Positions 1 to 12,740 of a stretch of DNA of 64,000 nt are shown here, one piece after another. The translations under genes were made by a program, and so were the position numbers. Every line of letters starts with the position of its first letter. Within the stretch, counting starts at the first letter, position 1. The stretch comes from Notamacropus eugenii (Eukaryota; Chordata; Mammalia; Diprotodontia; Macropodidae). The DNA lies in assembly GCF_028372415.1 (NCBI RefSeq), contig NC_092875.1:50964771-51028770 (forward strand), in the 5' to 3' direction. Under the pieces are notes generated by a model. That model was not told the origin of the DNA, made no database searches, and was given only the letters and a program-made list of their open reading frames with translations.

Positions 1-429
1 TTAAAATTAACTATAAAAAGGTTAAATAGCTTGCATTTTTATATGGGGAGGTGATGCATGTAACCTCTCAGAATTTTTATCATCGTTCGTGTTCTAGGGT
101 CTTAGAGGTAGCTGAATTACATAGAGAACCTGGTGATTCTGTCATATTCGGAAGATCTCAAAAGAAGAATAGGGAAGTAAAATACACTGAGAGGGGTGAG
201 GGAAGAGACAAAACAGAGAAAATTATCTAACATAAATGGAAACATAACAAGGAAGCGTCTATACAATGGAGGGGCAGTGGTGGGGAGCAGGCAATGCTTG
301 AACCTCACTTTCATTTGAATGGGTTCAAGGAGGGAAAAATACAGATACACATGCAGATGGATACAGAAATCTATCTCAGGTGATTGGAAAGCAGGAGGGA
401 AAGGGGTTGTGAGAAAAGGGGAGGAGGAG

Positions 430-690
430 AATAAGACAGTTGTTTTTATTGTTCAATCATTTCAATTGTGCCCAATTCTTCATTACCCCATTTGAGGTTT
501 TCCTGGCAAAGATACTGGGGTTGTTTGCCTTTCCTTTTCCAGCTCATTTTATGAATGAGGAAATTGAGGCAGATAGAAGTCAAAGGTCTTGGCCCAAATC
601 ATACAGCTAATATGTGGCTGAGGCCACATTTGAACTCGGGTCTTTCTGACTGCAAGAAGTTAGGTGCTCTATCCCACTATACCACCTAGC
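430..690 (-). mobile_element. Marsupial tRNA-headed SINE (MAR1/WSINE-like)
   Basis: Read on the minus strand it starts with the head gctaggtggtatagtgggat near 690, then gaggcagatag/tttcctcat in the core, and ends with the characteristic gggtaatgaagaattgggca and a tail against gtttttattgttcaatcatt. The same tail (caaatggggtcatgaaaact) is seen at 49500-49560. Confidence 0.8.
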
Positions 691-1344
691 AAGAATAGGT
701 CAGGGAAGAACCAGAAGATGGCATCTCAGCAAAGAATAAGCAAATGGCAACGCAAGAGAGAAACTGCACGACAGAAGACACCAGTACCTTTCAGCACAGC
801 AAAGAAGGTGTGGAGGTGGCAAAGGGTTCCACCAGGAAAGTACCCAAAGAGCATGAGTTGCCTTGCTTTGAGAATGCCCTCTTCCATATGTGTTCCCTGG
901 CCATGTATGTTCTCTCTCTAGTGGTGGGATAATGTGCCCCTCTGTACATGGGGGGATTTTCTTTGTCATTTATCTTACTATATGTTAAGCTACATGCCTT
1001 TTGCTCTGAATGTGTGTTCTCTGGTTTGTCTGGTAAAAAAAGAAACACAGATGGGGGTTTATAAGTATATACAGACAAGAGTTGTGGTTTTCTATAGATG
1101 CTGACTCACAGAGTTCCTTGAATCTCTGGCAGCTTTCAGGGTGCTCACTTATGAGGGGAAGGAGGAAGGAAAAAAGGAAGGAAAGAGAGGGAGGGGCAGA
1201 AAAGGGAGAGAAAGAAAGGAGGAAGGGGAGGAAAAAGAGAAGTAAATATTTATTAAGAGCTTAAAACTCCAGATGAAGTCACAAACAGTTGGACAGATGA
1301 CTGAGCAACAGCATCTATGTGCCGGGCACTGTGCTAAAAATAAT

Positions 1345-1545
1345 AACATAATATTCATAGAACACTTACCATATGCCAGTCACAACAACTCTGGGAGGTA
1401 GGTGCTATTATCCCCATTTTAACACAGAGCAAACTGAGGTAAACAGAGGTTGAGTGACTTGCCCAAGGATATACAGCTAGGAAGTGTCAGAGCCAGATTT
1501 GAACTCAAATCTTTTTAAAACTGAGTCACCTGACTCAATCTACAT
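1345..1545 (-). mobile_element. MIR-like CORE-SINE fragment
   Basis: Contains the MIR core on the minus strand: tgctattatccccatttt, aactgaggtaaacagaggtt, gtgacttgcccaagg and cagagccagatttgaactc. Confidence 0.75.
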
Positions 1546-2383
1546 AGGCCCCCAAACAGAAAGGTCTTCGATGCCTATTAAACATAGTTCTAGAGCTGAG
1601 GAAGAACTCAAGACCAATCTTTTCATTTTATAAATGAAAAGAACTGAGGACCAAACTGATTCACTGATTTGTTGGAGGACACACAGGTTGCAAGGGAACC
1701 AGAGTTTCGAACAAAATGCATCGCTCTTTTTGTTAGAACCTACTCTCCCAGAGGAGGCTTCCCAAGGCTGGGTCCTCCAGAGACTCTACCCTATCCCCAT
1801 CTCCTACACACATAGCTATTCTTTCTTCTGAGTCTGTATCTGGCTACCTCTGTTTAAGGTTGTGTCAAAATTGAGTCAGAAGGCCCTTTGCAAGCTTGGG
1901 TGTTGAAAAGGACAGGCAGGCATACCAGCCTAGGACAGATAGACCATGGTCCAGAATGGAAGGTTTCTATTGAGACCCAGAGGCTGTATCATGTCCCCCA
2001 CTAGTGGTGCTGATAGATGCCAGAAATACACTCACAGTCTACTTCCTCTCTCTGGTCCCTGGGCCCCAGCTGGCCCCAGCCAGTCTGACCCATCTGCAAC
2101 CTATTCCTTTTCTCATCCTTGCAGTCCTCTTGGTCACAAACAGCAGTTGGGAATCATAGCATCTCTCCTTGATGGGCCTCCCGGGATCAACCTCAGGGTC
2201 CAGCTTGGATCTCTTACCTCCCCAAATCCTAGGGACAACTTAGACCTCTTAGCACACAAGCCACAGACAAAAGCTAGTGCAAGGACTTTAGACCCCACAT
2301 GTCATTCTTTCTCCAGAGTCTCAGTTCCCATGTCTATCCTTCTCCAGAAATCCCTCCAGTTCTGTCCTCTCCAAAGATCACAG

Positions 2384-2510
2384 AATCAGTCAAACATTTA
2401 TTAAGCACCTACTATATGTATCAGGCACTGTCCTAACTATGAGGGATACAAAGAAAAGCCGAAGATAATCCCAGGCCTCAAGGAGCTCACAGACAAATGA
2501 GAGAGACGAC
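2384..2510 (+). repeat. Ancient dispersed repeat (tattaagcacctactat type)
   Basis: The phrase tttattaagcacctactata, then ggcactgtcctaac, gggatacaaagaaa and ctcaaggagctcacag, recurs at 44815-44945 and in part at 30665-30715. It is a widespread old mammalian repeat whose family I cannot name with certainty. Confidence 0.55.
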
Positions 2511-3769
2511 CTAAAAAGATCCTCCCTATGTGTCTCCTTTCCCCAGAGATCCCACAACATCCACTTTCTTTCTGCACTCCCTCTGAGAGTATAGCCTTCA
2601 GTCCCCACACATCTGTCCTATACTGAAGACACCCCCAACTTGTCTCTCACCCCAGATAACTGCCCCCTCCAGCTGTTCATTCTCTAGACATTGTATCCCC
2701 AGAGCCAACTTACCTTGCATTGAGAGGTCTTTCTGCTACTGACAAAAATCGCAAAGGGTCCATGGAGTGAGTCCTGCCCTCCTACACTCTGCAGAGCAGG
2801 GATCCAGGGTTTCATCTCTGGTCTGCGTTCGGAAAAAGGGTACCTAACCACAGGACTGACCCACCCCTGCCAAACTTCCTCTTTTCCAAATGACAAAGGC
2901 ACTATCTCCCCCCCATCCTTCCTCAAAAGCTCCCTCCTCCCCCACTTCCCTCCTTCTCCTCTGCACACCCCCCCCCCCCCCAGCCTTCCTCAGTGTTGCG
3001 CCCTGCAGCTCTGGGCTCCACTGGCCTGTTTTCTCTCTGCTGGGACCCAAGTTCTCTCTTCCTGTAGCCACGTGGGTCCTGCTCAGGTCCTATGGTCTCT
3101 GCTTTCCCTCTCTCTGGGCATAGTAAAGGCTGAAATTTGCTTTTAGAAAGCAAACACTCCTTCTCTCCCCTCTTGCCAGGTCTTGGGTGACTCCCTTGGG
3201 GTGAGGCCCAAGGGTGGAGCAGGTCTAGGGGGCTCTAGAGGAACCAGGCCCCTGAGACTGTTACCCTCCCAGCCAGCTTCCTGTAACACACTCTGAAAAA
3301 CAGATTTCAGAAACCACAGACACACACACATACACACACACTCACTCACTCACATGTGCTCACACATAAACCTCAACTAAGGCTGAAAAATAAACATTAG
3401 AAAGTTCCCCTCACACACATTATATATAGAGCCCCACACAGAAACAGGGACACGTGGAGGGCCATACATATTCATGTACAAGAGAGAGACAGGTACACCC
3501 AAGTCCAGATCCCATCTTTAAGATATATGGGTTGGGGAATCCTGAAAAGGTCCTTTGACTTCTCAAAGCCTCCCCCTTCACCACCACCCCTCCCCTCAAC
3601 TCTCTGAGATTATATAAGTGAAAGAAGATGCCAACCTGCGGAGGTTAATGATTGTAAGTGGCAGAACCCTTGATGATGCATTGGTGGAAAGCATTTCCTC
3701 ACCAGGAGTTCCCTAAATCAGTAAAATAACAGACACCCACATCTGTGCATCCATATACAAGTACCTAGA

Positions 3770-3985
3770 GTAACAATTGCTAATATTTAGAGAGTACTCT
3801 AAGGTTTGCAAAGAGCTTTCCATATAGTATCCTACTGGATCCTCAACACAACCTGTGAGGTAGGTGCTATTATTATCCTCATTTTTACAGATGAGGAAAC
3901 TGAGATCACCAGGTGTCTAGGGTGGGATTTGAACTTGAGTCTTCTTGATTCCAAATTCAGTGCTGTATCCAAAATGCCTTATGTA
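3770..3985 (-). mobile_element. MIR-like fragment
   Basis: Shows the inverse of the MIR 3' half: aaggtttgcaaagagctttc, ctcattt-ttacagatgaggaaactgag and gggatttgaacttgagtctt. Confidence 0.75.
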
Positions 3986-4234
3986 CACGCACAGTACCTT
4001 ATATACACAACATATACAACTCAGAGTGGTTTGTGGTGGATTCTGTTTCCTGTTGGGGTGTGTGATTTGATATCTGAGTACTTTATGGGGGAGTCCTGAG
4101 GAAGACCTATGGGGTAGGAGACTAATAGCACCTGGAGGGCTTCAGGATAGTCCTTGCAGAGAGATGCCTCACTTTCTTCCCATCAGAATGAGAAGGGTAA
4201 CAGGGATAGGGGAAGGTACAGAAGGTCCAGAATA

Positions 4235-4450
4235 GGAAGATATAAACCAGGGCTAGTCCAACTGATGCAGTGGAGAGAGGTATCAAGGACCAGTTGTTCC
4301 ATTTCCCACCCATGTAACCCTGAGCAAGTCCTGTCTGGTCTCTGGAGCCTTAGTTTCACTATTTGTAAAACAGGATAATGACTGTTGTGCCCTGCCTGCC
4401 TCATTATGAGAATGAATTGAGAATGCTCATGTAATTTATAAATGTAATTT
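4235..4450 (+). mobile_element. MIR-like fragment
   Basis: Plus-strand MIR order: gtaaccctgagcaagtcctg, gccttagtttcactatttgt, aaaacaggataatgactgt and tgagaatgaattgagaatgc. Confidence 0.65.
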
Positions 4451-4639
4451 TGCTTTGAGACTGAGTCTCCCTATCCTGTCCAAGCTGGCACTGCAGCTGG
4501 TGCTCATGGCCCAGTCTCAGGACTGACTGGCATGGAGGCCTTCAGTTCCTCTGTTTTTCTCACCTAGACTGGTTCTCGCCTCCTTAGGCAGCCTAGTAGC
4601 CCTGTACTCCTAAGGGCTTCATCCCCTTATTAGCTTTAG

Positions 4640-4985
4640 CCTTCTTGTTTAAAATATTTTTATGGATTTCATTAAATATTTCCCAAATACATGTAAAAAA
4701 TTTTAATGTTCATTATAAAAAATCTTGAGTTTCAAATTCTCTCCCTCCCTCCCTCCCCTCCTACTCCTTCCTCTTCCTTGAGAAAAAAGCAGTTTGTTAT
4801 CAATTACACATAGGAAGTCACATAAAATATATTTCCATATTTGCCATGTTGCAAAAGGAAATATAGATGAAAAAAAATTTTTTTAAAGTAAAAAAAAAAT
4901 CTGCATTTGGAGTTCCTCAGTCCTCTCTCTGGAGATGGAGATCACTTTTCCTGATGGGTCCTTTAGAATGACCTTGGTCATTATC
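4640..4985 (-). mobile_element. Marsupial-type L1 3' end fragment
   Basis: Opens with taaaatatttttatggattt and continues with ttccatatttgccatgttgc, tctgcatttggagttcctca and cctctctctggagatgga. These words match, on the reverse strand, the 3' part of the L1 copy at 38190-38860. A CCCT/CTCC-rich stretch lies within it. Confidence 0.65.
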
Positions 4986-5559
4986 TTGATCCATTAGTTT
5001 TAGCCTCATTATTTCATTATCCCCAGCCCTCCTGTGGAATCTGGAAGATGAGGTCAAACTTGAGGAAGATGCTTCAAGAGACATCGGCAACTTGGGGAGG
5101 AACCTGAGCCACCGGATACCTAGTGGAAGGTGAGGGTGAGGGGGAGAGGAGGGGACTCTGACTTTTAGGAGCCCAAGGTAGGATGGGAGTACACTTGGTG
5201 ATCAGGCCAATTTAGATCAGCTAAGCCCTGGACAAAATACGGGATACTTGAGATCAAATGAGAGAATATCTGTGAAGTGCTAGGCACATAGTAGGTACTT
5301 AATAAATACTTATTCTCTTCTCTCTTTAGAAATATTTTGGGACTTTTCCTGAGTCCCAAGCCAGGCCAAAGCACTTCCAGGAAGATCCTAGGATAGCTTA
5401 TATCATAGTAATGGTAATAGTGATTAATATAATAAAAATAAGACAGCATGTGAATGAGATACATGAAATATAAATATATAAATTATGTAAAAATATAAAA
5501 ATATGAATAAAATGTATGAACTCTATAGACAAAATTAATGATATAATAATGGTTGTAAT

Positions 5560-5860
5560 GATGCTTTGTTTGCAAAGAACTTTATACAGACGATCTCATT
5601 TGATTTTCACAACAACCTTCTGAAGCAGATATTATTATCCCCATTTTACAAATGAGGAAACTGAGGCTGAGAGAAGCCTGTAGATAGAGAGCTGGAATGA
5701 ATCTTAATGGTTATTGATCCCAGCTCTGTCATTTTACGGAAGAAGAAACTGAAACTTGGTGAGGACAGGTGAGTTTCCCAGGATCATCCAGACAATGAGT
5801 TCCCAAAGTGAGATTTGAACCCGGATCTTCCAGACTTCAAGGCCCATCCTTTACTCGTGC
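5560..5860 (-). mobile_element. Two adjacent MIR/MIR3-like fragments
   Basis: The first (about 5560-5680) reads tttgcaaagaactttataca, ttatccccattttacaaatg and aggaaactgaggctgag. The second (about 5685-5860) reads agagctggaatgaatcttaa, cattttacggaagaagaaac and gatttgaacccggatcttcc. Confidence 0.65.
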
Positions 5861-5914
5861 CATCTCATAGACCATCAGAGCTGGAGAGGTAGGATTTCAC
5901 ATTGACTGAGGTGT

Positions 5915-6345
5915 TGGGACTCGGAACCATGTAGTGCTGGGTTCAAATCCCAGTATGATGCATTGTGAGTCTGGATAAGTCACTCAAAGACCCTGAGTCT
6001 TAACTTTCCCATCTATAAAATGGAGCGGATTACTATAATACTTGATTCACCCAGGGTTATAAAGTACTTCCCCAAACTTTAAAGTTTGTGGAAGACAGCT
6101 TTACTGGGGTAAACTCGTTATAATAATAATATTAATAACATGATAGGATAATAATGATGAATAATAAATAACAGTAATAGTAATAACAAAGAACTTTATA
6201 TGTATTATCTTAACAAACCTGCGAAGTAGGTATTATTATCATCCTCATTTCAAAGCTGAGGTAGACAGAGGTTAAATGACTTGTCCGGTCATGCAGCTAG
6301 TTTAGTGTCTGGGCAGAATTTGAACTCAGGTCTTCAGACTCCAAG
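5915..6345. mobile_element. Facing MIR-like fragments
   Basis: About 5915-6110 is a plus-strand MIR (gttcaaatcccagtatgat, aagtcactcaaagaccctg, aaaatggagcggattact). About 6120-6345 is a minus-strand one (aagaactttatatgtatta, aaagctgaggtagacagagg, gaatttgaactcaggtctt). An AT-rich taataataa stretch separates them. Confidence 0.6.
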
Positions 6346-7539
6346 TCCAGGATTTCCCGTGGTCATTTTGAACGTGTCTCTCTCCCTATTTCATATAAAT
6401 ATGTGCACCAAGCTCAGAGGAAAATCAAGAACTATCTCTAATAAGTTCATTGGTGGATATTTGCTCGCAGGAGCTGACTTTCCTTCACAAAAGTCCTATA
6501 AAAGTGAATTGACAGACCAGTTTGGCCCTTTTCAGATTCTTGTTCCCTTTTCTCTGTTCAGGAGACAGACAGTAGCATGGGCTGAGAAGAGTTAGCCTTG
6601 GTGCATAGGCTCATGGGAGTTACCTGTGCTTTTTGCCCGCTTGGAATCAGAGGAAGATTCCCAAGAATCTACTTTCATTGCCCAAGAGATGGCAGCAAGC
6701 ATGATAATGAGAGTTCTAGCACAGGCACATGGCAGAGCCAGACATGTGCTTGGCCCCTTGGCCTGAGTGGGGAGCTCGTGGACCCCAAACTTTCTGTTTT
6801 GTGTTGAGGTGGGGTGGGCGGATTTTGCTCTTCTGGGCAGTCTGATCCTTTCGGGAAACAGGAGGGGGGCATTCTTAGGCAGCACCAGCCTTGGAGGGAT
6901 TGGGGACATCATCTGTGACATGACGTTCAGGTGGTCCTAAATCTGAGAATTTGGAATCTTGACCTCTAGGGAGAAAAGGGATTACCTGGAGTGCGTGCTT
7001 CTTAAACAAAGAAGGGGATTTCCCCCATACTTCTTTCCCCTTTCTCCAGACTAGCTGGAGGAGCAACGAAGGGACCGGCGATTTGGGGAAGCAGATGAGT
7101 TGGGCCTTGCCCCCCTCTAACAATACCTAGAATAATAATTGTGCACATCAACACAGTGCTTTAAGATCTCCCATTGCATTGAGTGATTCGGAGAGTGTAG
7201 GTCGGACAGGAAGGGATGTTGTTCAGGAGCCTTCAGATACAATTGCTTGGGGTTTGGGTTTTTTTGATTTTTTGGTTTTTTGTTGGTTTTCTTTTTTTTT
7301 TTTGCAAATTCTTTGGGTGTCTTGTAGGTTCTGTATCTATATCACTTCAGCCCTGGAACTCACACCTTGAAAGTACTTTCTGTCCCTGGGGCTCCTCTAG
7401 TTCCCTGGAAAATGGAAGACTCCTCCCAGGACTTCCATTTAAGGAGGTCACCCAAGCCAACTATCCCTTCATTTTCCACCAGGTTGTTCTCCTCTGGGCT
7501 CCCTGATCATGTAGTTCCCTCCACATCTGCCTTCTCCTT

Positions 7540-7690
7540 CTCTTTTTTCAGCTTCCTTCTGTGCACTGTCTTCTCCTTCAGAATTATAAGCTCCTCGCGG
7601 ACAAGGGTTATCCTTTCTTTTGCTTGCATTTGTATTCTCAGAACTCATCAGAGTGCTTGACACATAGCAAGCTCTTAATAAGTATTTGTT
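7540..7690 (+). mobile_element. L2-like LINE 3' end
   Basis: Carries the L2 3' terminal phrase: attataagctcctcgcggac, aagggttatcctttctttt, gtattctcagaac and gcttgacacatagcaagctc followed by ttaataagtatttgttaa. Confidence 0.7.
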
Positions 7691-8049
7691 AATTTACTGT
7701 TTATGAGCTCCTGTGAATCCTTTTTTTTTTCTGTGTGATGAAATACTCTCCCATATCCAATAATCATATTGTTACCCAGAGTGCTTGCACAGGAGCTGGT
7801 GGTTCATGTCTAGGTGGGGGCATAATAAGCCAAAGAGAAAACTCCTCTCTTGGGTAAACCTTCAAGACTGGACCCAGTCCATGGCAGCACAGAATCGTGG
7901 GGGGCCCTGGGTCACAGGTTACATTATTATTACCTTAGAAGTCAACAACTCCAAACCTTGTTTGTTTTACATATGATGAAGCTGAGGCCCAAAGGAGGAA
8001 AGGGATTTGCCCAAGCTCCCTCACTAAGTTCAAGCCATGAGGTGTTCTC

Positions 8050-8215
8050 TATCTCCCTGATTCCACTTCTGGGCAGCCCCAGTTATTAGGAAGTTTGCCT
8101 AATGACAAAGTTGTCTCCCCTCCACTAGAATACCTCCAGGGATGAGATGCTCACTACCTCTGGGCAGTCCCTCTAATTAGGAAAGTTTGCCCACCCAGCA
8201 TCAGTTTCTGGTCTC
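8050..8215 (+). mobile_element. CR1/L3-like LINE fragment
   Basis: Phrases such as cagccccagttattaggaag and actacctctgggcagtccct recall the 3' region of CR1/L3 elements, as in the clearer copy at 41200-41780. It ends just outside the proposed 3' end of INSR. Confidence 0.45.
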
Positions 8216-8348
8216 AAACCTGAGAGGTAGGCCAAGACAACAATAGATCTCAGAGCTGAACACAAGGGTCCTGACTACCCAAGAGGCAGGGCCAGCGAGT
8301 CTGGCACCACAGAGCAGAGTCAGCACAGCCAAAGTGATTCTCCGATAA

Positions 8349-8354
8349 TTTATT
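8349..8354 (-). terminator. INSR: AATAAA poly(A) signal of INSR
   Basis: The plus strand reads tttatt, which is AATAAA on the mRNA sense. Immediately downstream in the mRNA direction (8290-8330) the sequence is rich in TG, including ggctgtgctgactctgctc and tgtggtg, as expected of a downstream GU-rich element. Cleavage would fall near 8325-8335. Confidence 0.65.
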
Positions 8355-11300
8355 CAGAATTTTAATATAAACAGTTAATTGTTCAATGGTTTACACACAG
8401 CAAGATTTTTTTTAATATTCAAAGGCATCTCTGTACATGTCACTGCTTGGCTCTTTGTATGAAAACATTGAAAAAAGTAATCAAGCTTTTTTTTGTTTTG
8501 TTTAGTTTTTCTGAATTTTTTTGGAATTTTTTTTTAAAGCCATGGCACATTTGATCCTTTTACACATTATTGTCAAGCTGGAGGCATTTACAAGAGGAAC
8601 TGGCACCATTCTGGGACCTGAGGAACAGGCTCCTCTCAGGCACCCCCAAGGCAACGGGTAGCCTGGCTCACCTCTCATGGCCCCAAGCCAAAGCCCACCA
8701 AGCACTCTTTCCAGATTCGGCCCCACTCACAAACAGTGCTCTAACTCTTTTAGCAATACCACCATCTCTTCTTCCTTCTCCCTGAACTCACAGACTCTGG
8801 GTAATTCGGGGGAAGATGGATGGTACCACTGGGAAGTATTTCCCACATGAAACCAACACATTCTCAGCCTATAGAATGCAGAGCCTTATGAAGGACAAAA
8901 GCAGTCAGCCATTAGCATGAGGCCTGGGAGACTCCCAGAAAGGAGGAAATATGGTCCAAGACCTTCAGCCATGACTGGGAATGACACACAGGACTGTAGG
9001 CGTGGGATCCCAAAGTAGGGAGGCTCAGTGACCGACTCTCATGGTACATCCTATCTAGAAGGGAAAGCTGAGCTGAATATCCTGCTAAAGTCAAAATGAG
9101 CCTGTTTTATAGGCAGCATGGAATCCCCATTCCCAGTTCCCACCGTGTTGTGTTCACTGCTGACATAGCTGACTTAAAAAAAATAAATAAATGAAAGTTA
9201 GGCAGACGTCAGAGCTACCTGGGGGTGACCAGGAGAGCAGAGGACACCTGCCCTCTTCTCCTTCCTTCACAGCTACTCTGGCCAAGGGGCCTCCCTCTGC
9301 AGCTAGCACTGGCACCCCACCCGCTAGTACAAAGGAGAATTCAGGATGAAGCAAAATGTTGGCTGCTGAGCAACTCAAAATGCAAAACCAATTTTCACCC
9401 TGAAGTCATCTCAGAAAAGGCCTTTTCCCTGGGCCTTTCTGCAAGAGTCTTAATTTTACAGACACAATCAAACACTGGAAAAATAACAAAGGACTCAGAA
9501 TCCAAGCCCCCAGAGTTAGAGGAGAGCCAAGCAAGAGAGACCAGTTCTAACTGAAATATTTAGAAAGTTGTAATGAATCTTATCACCCCCAAAGGTATCA
9601 CACGTCTTTCTCCAGCTAGTCTAACACCTTGATTTCAAAGCATTTGGAATTAAGGATCTGGCTGAGGTTTAGTTTGGCCAGGTTTGTTATGAGGTGACTG
9701 GGGCTGGGGCCACAAGAGAAGGAAGATGGAAGTTTTCTCTTTACTGTTCACCAAAGCCCCTGAGAAACCTACATGAGGGAAATTCAAACCACATCCAGGC
9801 ATCTTTATAGCACAGAACTCATTCAGGAAGGATGACCAAGTCTCCATAACCAGTTGGTCTCAAGAGTCTTTCAAGGTCTTACGTTTCTCCTATACTAGCG
9901 GAATCTTGTTAACTTTAGCCCCTTGTTCCAGAAACTAAATGAACCAGCTGGCCAGCAGAGCTCAGGAATCCCTGTAAATCTGCTTCTTTCCTGCACAGTT
10001 CTAGGCCAAAGCTTTCCACAGCAGGGCTCAGCTGAGAGCAAATGCAAGGGGATGCTCTGATTCAAGGATGACTGAGGTGTGCAACTGCTTAAGGCTGAGA
10101 TCACACTCATTCTTAGCTAGGCATCAAGAATTAATGCAAAGAATACAGATGAAGCGCAGAGACCCGCCACTACATTCGCCCTCCTGCTTCCTCTCAGCCC
10201 TCTTCCTTCCCTTGCCTAGATCATCACATTGCAGGAGCATCCAGGCCTATGACCCCATCAGAACACAGCTCTTAGATTCTTTCCCCCATTCTTGTTTAAA
10301 ACTTCAGATCCAAGCAAACAGGAGAATACACTTAGTCTTTCTACAGATGAAAGGACTTTTTTTTCTAGAGTTCTCCCTATTCACAGCCAGGTGAAGGACT
10401 CTTCCCCACACCCCACATGCCAAGCTTGTGGTTGTCTCGGTCATAGCTGGTCATCTAAAACATAAATATAACCTCAGCATCATGAAGCTAGCCACTCAGC
10501 TGTCAACCCAATTACCCACGGACCAAGGGTTCACTCTTAACATGATGCAAACATTGGCTTTCGGCAAGACACCTGACTACTTTTCACTCCACTGGTAAGT
10601 TTCTCCTTGCAGATCTGCATTAACCAAGCCTTGCTACATATATCCACATGTGCACGTTGATACTGCACAACTCAAGAGAGGGAGAGATTGAAACAATTCT
10701 TTTGCACACAGTAAAATACTAGAAAAGAGAAAAAACCCAAGCTGTTATTGATTTTGGCACTTAATGATGCCTGTGGAGTATATAGACTCTTATATTAGTA
10801 TTAAACTTCCCTTGGCCCTCATAGGCTGAACCCAGAATGTGGCCACCCTGCTCCAATGAACCATCTGAGTTCTGTGAATTAAAAAGGGCCAACAGAGGTC
10901 AGTTCAAGGTCAAGGTCATTTAACAGCCAAACCAGGTTGCACCAGTTTCCTCTTTGTTTCTTTGAAAATATGCTGCATTGTAAAAATTATCACTTTTAAT
11001 TGCATTTTTTCCATCCAAAGAATAAGATGGAAAAAAAACTATGTTGTACATTTGAGTAGAGGTCCAGCACCAAGTGCACCCAGAGTCCCGGACAGGGAAA
11101 GTACACATGGACTTTTAACATTGGCAATAGCTCAACCTTTGTAATTCTGTCCCCCATGAAGACTTCCCCCAAAATGACCAAACTACACAACACATTTGTA
11201 CTCACAAGGCTCTAACAGGTCACTGAGACCACAAAGTTTTGACGGAAGAATTGGATCCATTCCTGAGGGCAGGAACCAGGAGAAACATGGATGCTTCATT

Positions 11301-11775
11301 TCAGATGGCAATTTCCTACTGAGTCTCCTCCCTGGGAGAGACAGCCTAGACTAGAGTCAGATGGCCAGGTAAAAAATTATGCCAATTCTGAAACGGTATT
11401 CTGATAAATCATGGGGTTGGGGGAAAGGTTGGGGGGGGGGGAATGACACATGAGGGTCCTTATTCCACTCACTAGATCACATGAGGAGGGACCACACCCT
11501 TCTACCTGAGCCCGCCCACACTGACCCCCCTGGGTCTCCAGCATTGCCATCCACTGGCACCAATCATTCTGGCTCAGACTGGACCCAGACAAAGCTGCTT
11601 CCAGTCCGAATCCATCCCTCACTGAAGACATCCTTACAAGACTGAGGTAGACTGTGACAGAAGAGGAAAAAAATCACCGCATCCTCCTGCAAATTTTTCA
11701 TCAATTAAAATTGACACACTTTTCGATTTCTTAAGAAAACAAATTTTTACAGTGATTTATATTATATTAAAATAA

Positions 11776-11790
11776 ATAAATTTTATTTTC
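11776..11790 (-). terminator. Possible proximal poly(A) signal within the INSR 3' UTR
   Basis: In an A/T-rich block a tttatt on the plus strand (near 11781) gives AATAAA on the mRNA sense, within a stretch of tandem AATAAA/AAATTTA-like words. It could be used for a shorter 3' UTR of about 2.7 kb. The block is low-complexity, so a chance match is possible. Confidence 0.3.
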
Positions 11791-12740
11791 CTAATAAGAA
11801 AACCTTTACTGAATTAGAAAAAATGTGAGAATCCATCTCTCTTCTTTCCTGACAATGTAGTGTTGAGTTGCTCACTACTGCCTACAGGTTACTAGGGAAA
11901 ACACAAAGTCCTACCTCGATCTCCTCATGGTGACTTTGAGCGCACGCCCCCTTCCATTTGCACTTTTGTCCAATCAAACCCACGACAATCTTTTAAGGGC
12001 TATCCCTTCTATGCTATTTGTGCAAGGGGAAATCCCCCCATGTCTTGGCCACAGAGTTGGCCCAGATTTCTTTCACTTGTATCCCGGACCAAGAAGTTAT
12101 GAGGCTGGAAGGAGGATCATTATTACTTCTTGATCCCGTTCTTAATCACAATTTGGGGAAGGGAGAAGCAGCACCCGGAAGCCTGCAGTAACAAGGCCAC
12201 GGAATACCTGAGAACAAGTGGGCAAGCAACAGAGCATGGGGAAGAGGGAGTGAAGACCACCAGAACCTCAGGGGTGATCGATAGAAGCAACCCTCTGAGA
12301 AATCAGACTAATGTGTCTGCTCCATCTGAGCCACCATGTTTATCCAATGAGGAACAGCTATGGTTTAAGTGTCATGGATAAGTCATACTACATGGACATT
12401 AAGGCCTGTATTTCACACTTCACCCTTCAGCCACCAGCCTCTACCTCTGCCAAGCTCCAGAACAAGATGGCACTGCCCTGGTCAAAAGTCATGCCAGGGA
12501 CCAAGTTGCCATTTGGGAGCTGTTGTTTCCTCACCCACCTGCACCAAAGAGGGGTGATCAGAGGTGAGGACAACTGAGGATTAAGATAGTTCTGTTGTGA
12601 CTGACATCTATTTTCAGATGCTTTCTCTCCAAACATTTGTTAATGCGTCTTTGTTGTTTTTTCAAAGTATTTGGGCTGAGGGGTAGGTGGGGATGGGATA
12701 CTCCTGCATTTAAATACTTTTTCCTCTAGTATTTATGGAA

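Larger units (their letters stand above)
1..8329. other. Downstream intergenic flank, no gene supported
   Basis: No ORF here shows recognisable protein similarity or consistent splice structure. The stretch holds one marsupial SINE, many MIR-like fragments, an L1 end, an L2 end and simple repeats, listed separately. Two parts, about 1830-3330 and 6400-7120, are free of obvious repeats and could hold an untranslated exon or regulatory DNA, but nothing decides this. Confidence 0.7.

Noticed and set aside
1946..2404. 152-codon plus-strand ORF in the downstream flank
   Set aside because: Composition is proline- and serine-rich without a recognisable domain, it runs into an interspersed repeat at 2384, and no splice or promoter signal supports it.
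2970..2982. C and G homopolymer runs (also 11430, 34408, 52138, 60388 and 62216) as G-quadruplex sites
   Set aside because: Each is a single uninterrupted run without the spaced runs needed for an ordinary quadruplex; run lengths may also be sequencing-uncertain.
6592..6921. 109-codon minus-strand ORF
   Set aside because: No similarity or domain pattern, and an equally long set of overlapping frames exists on both strands.
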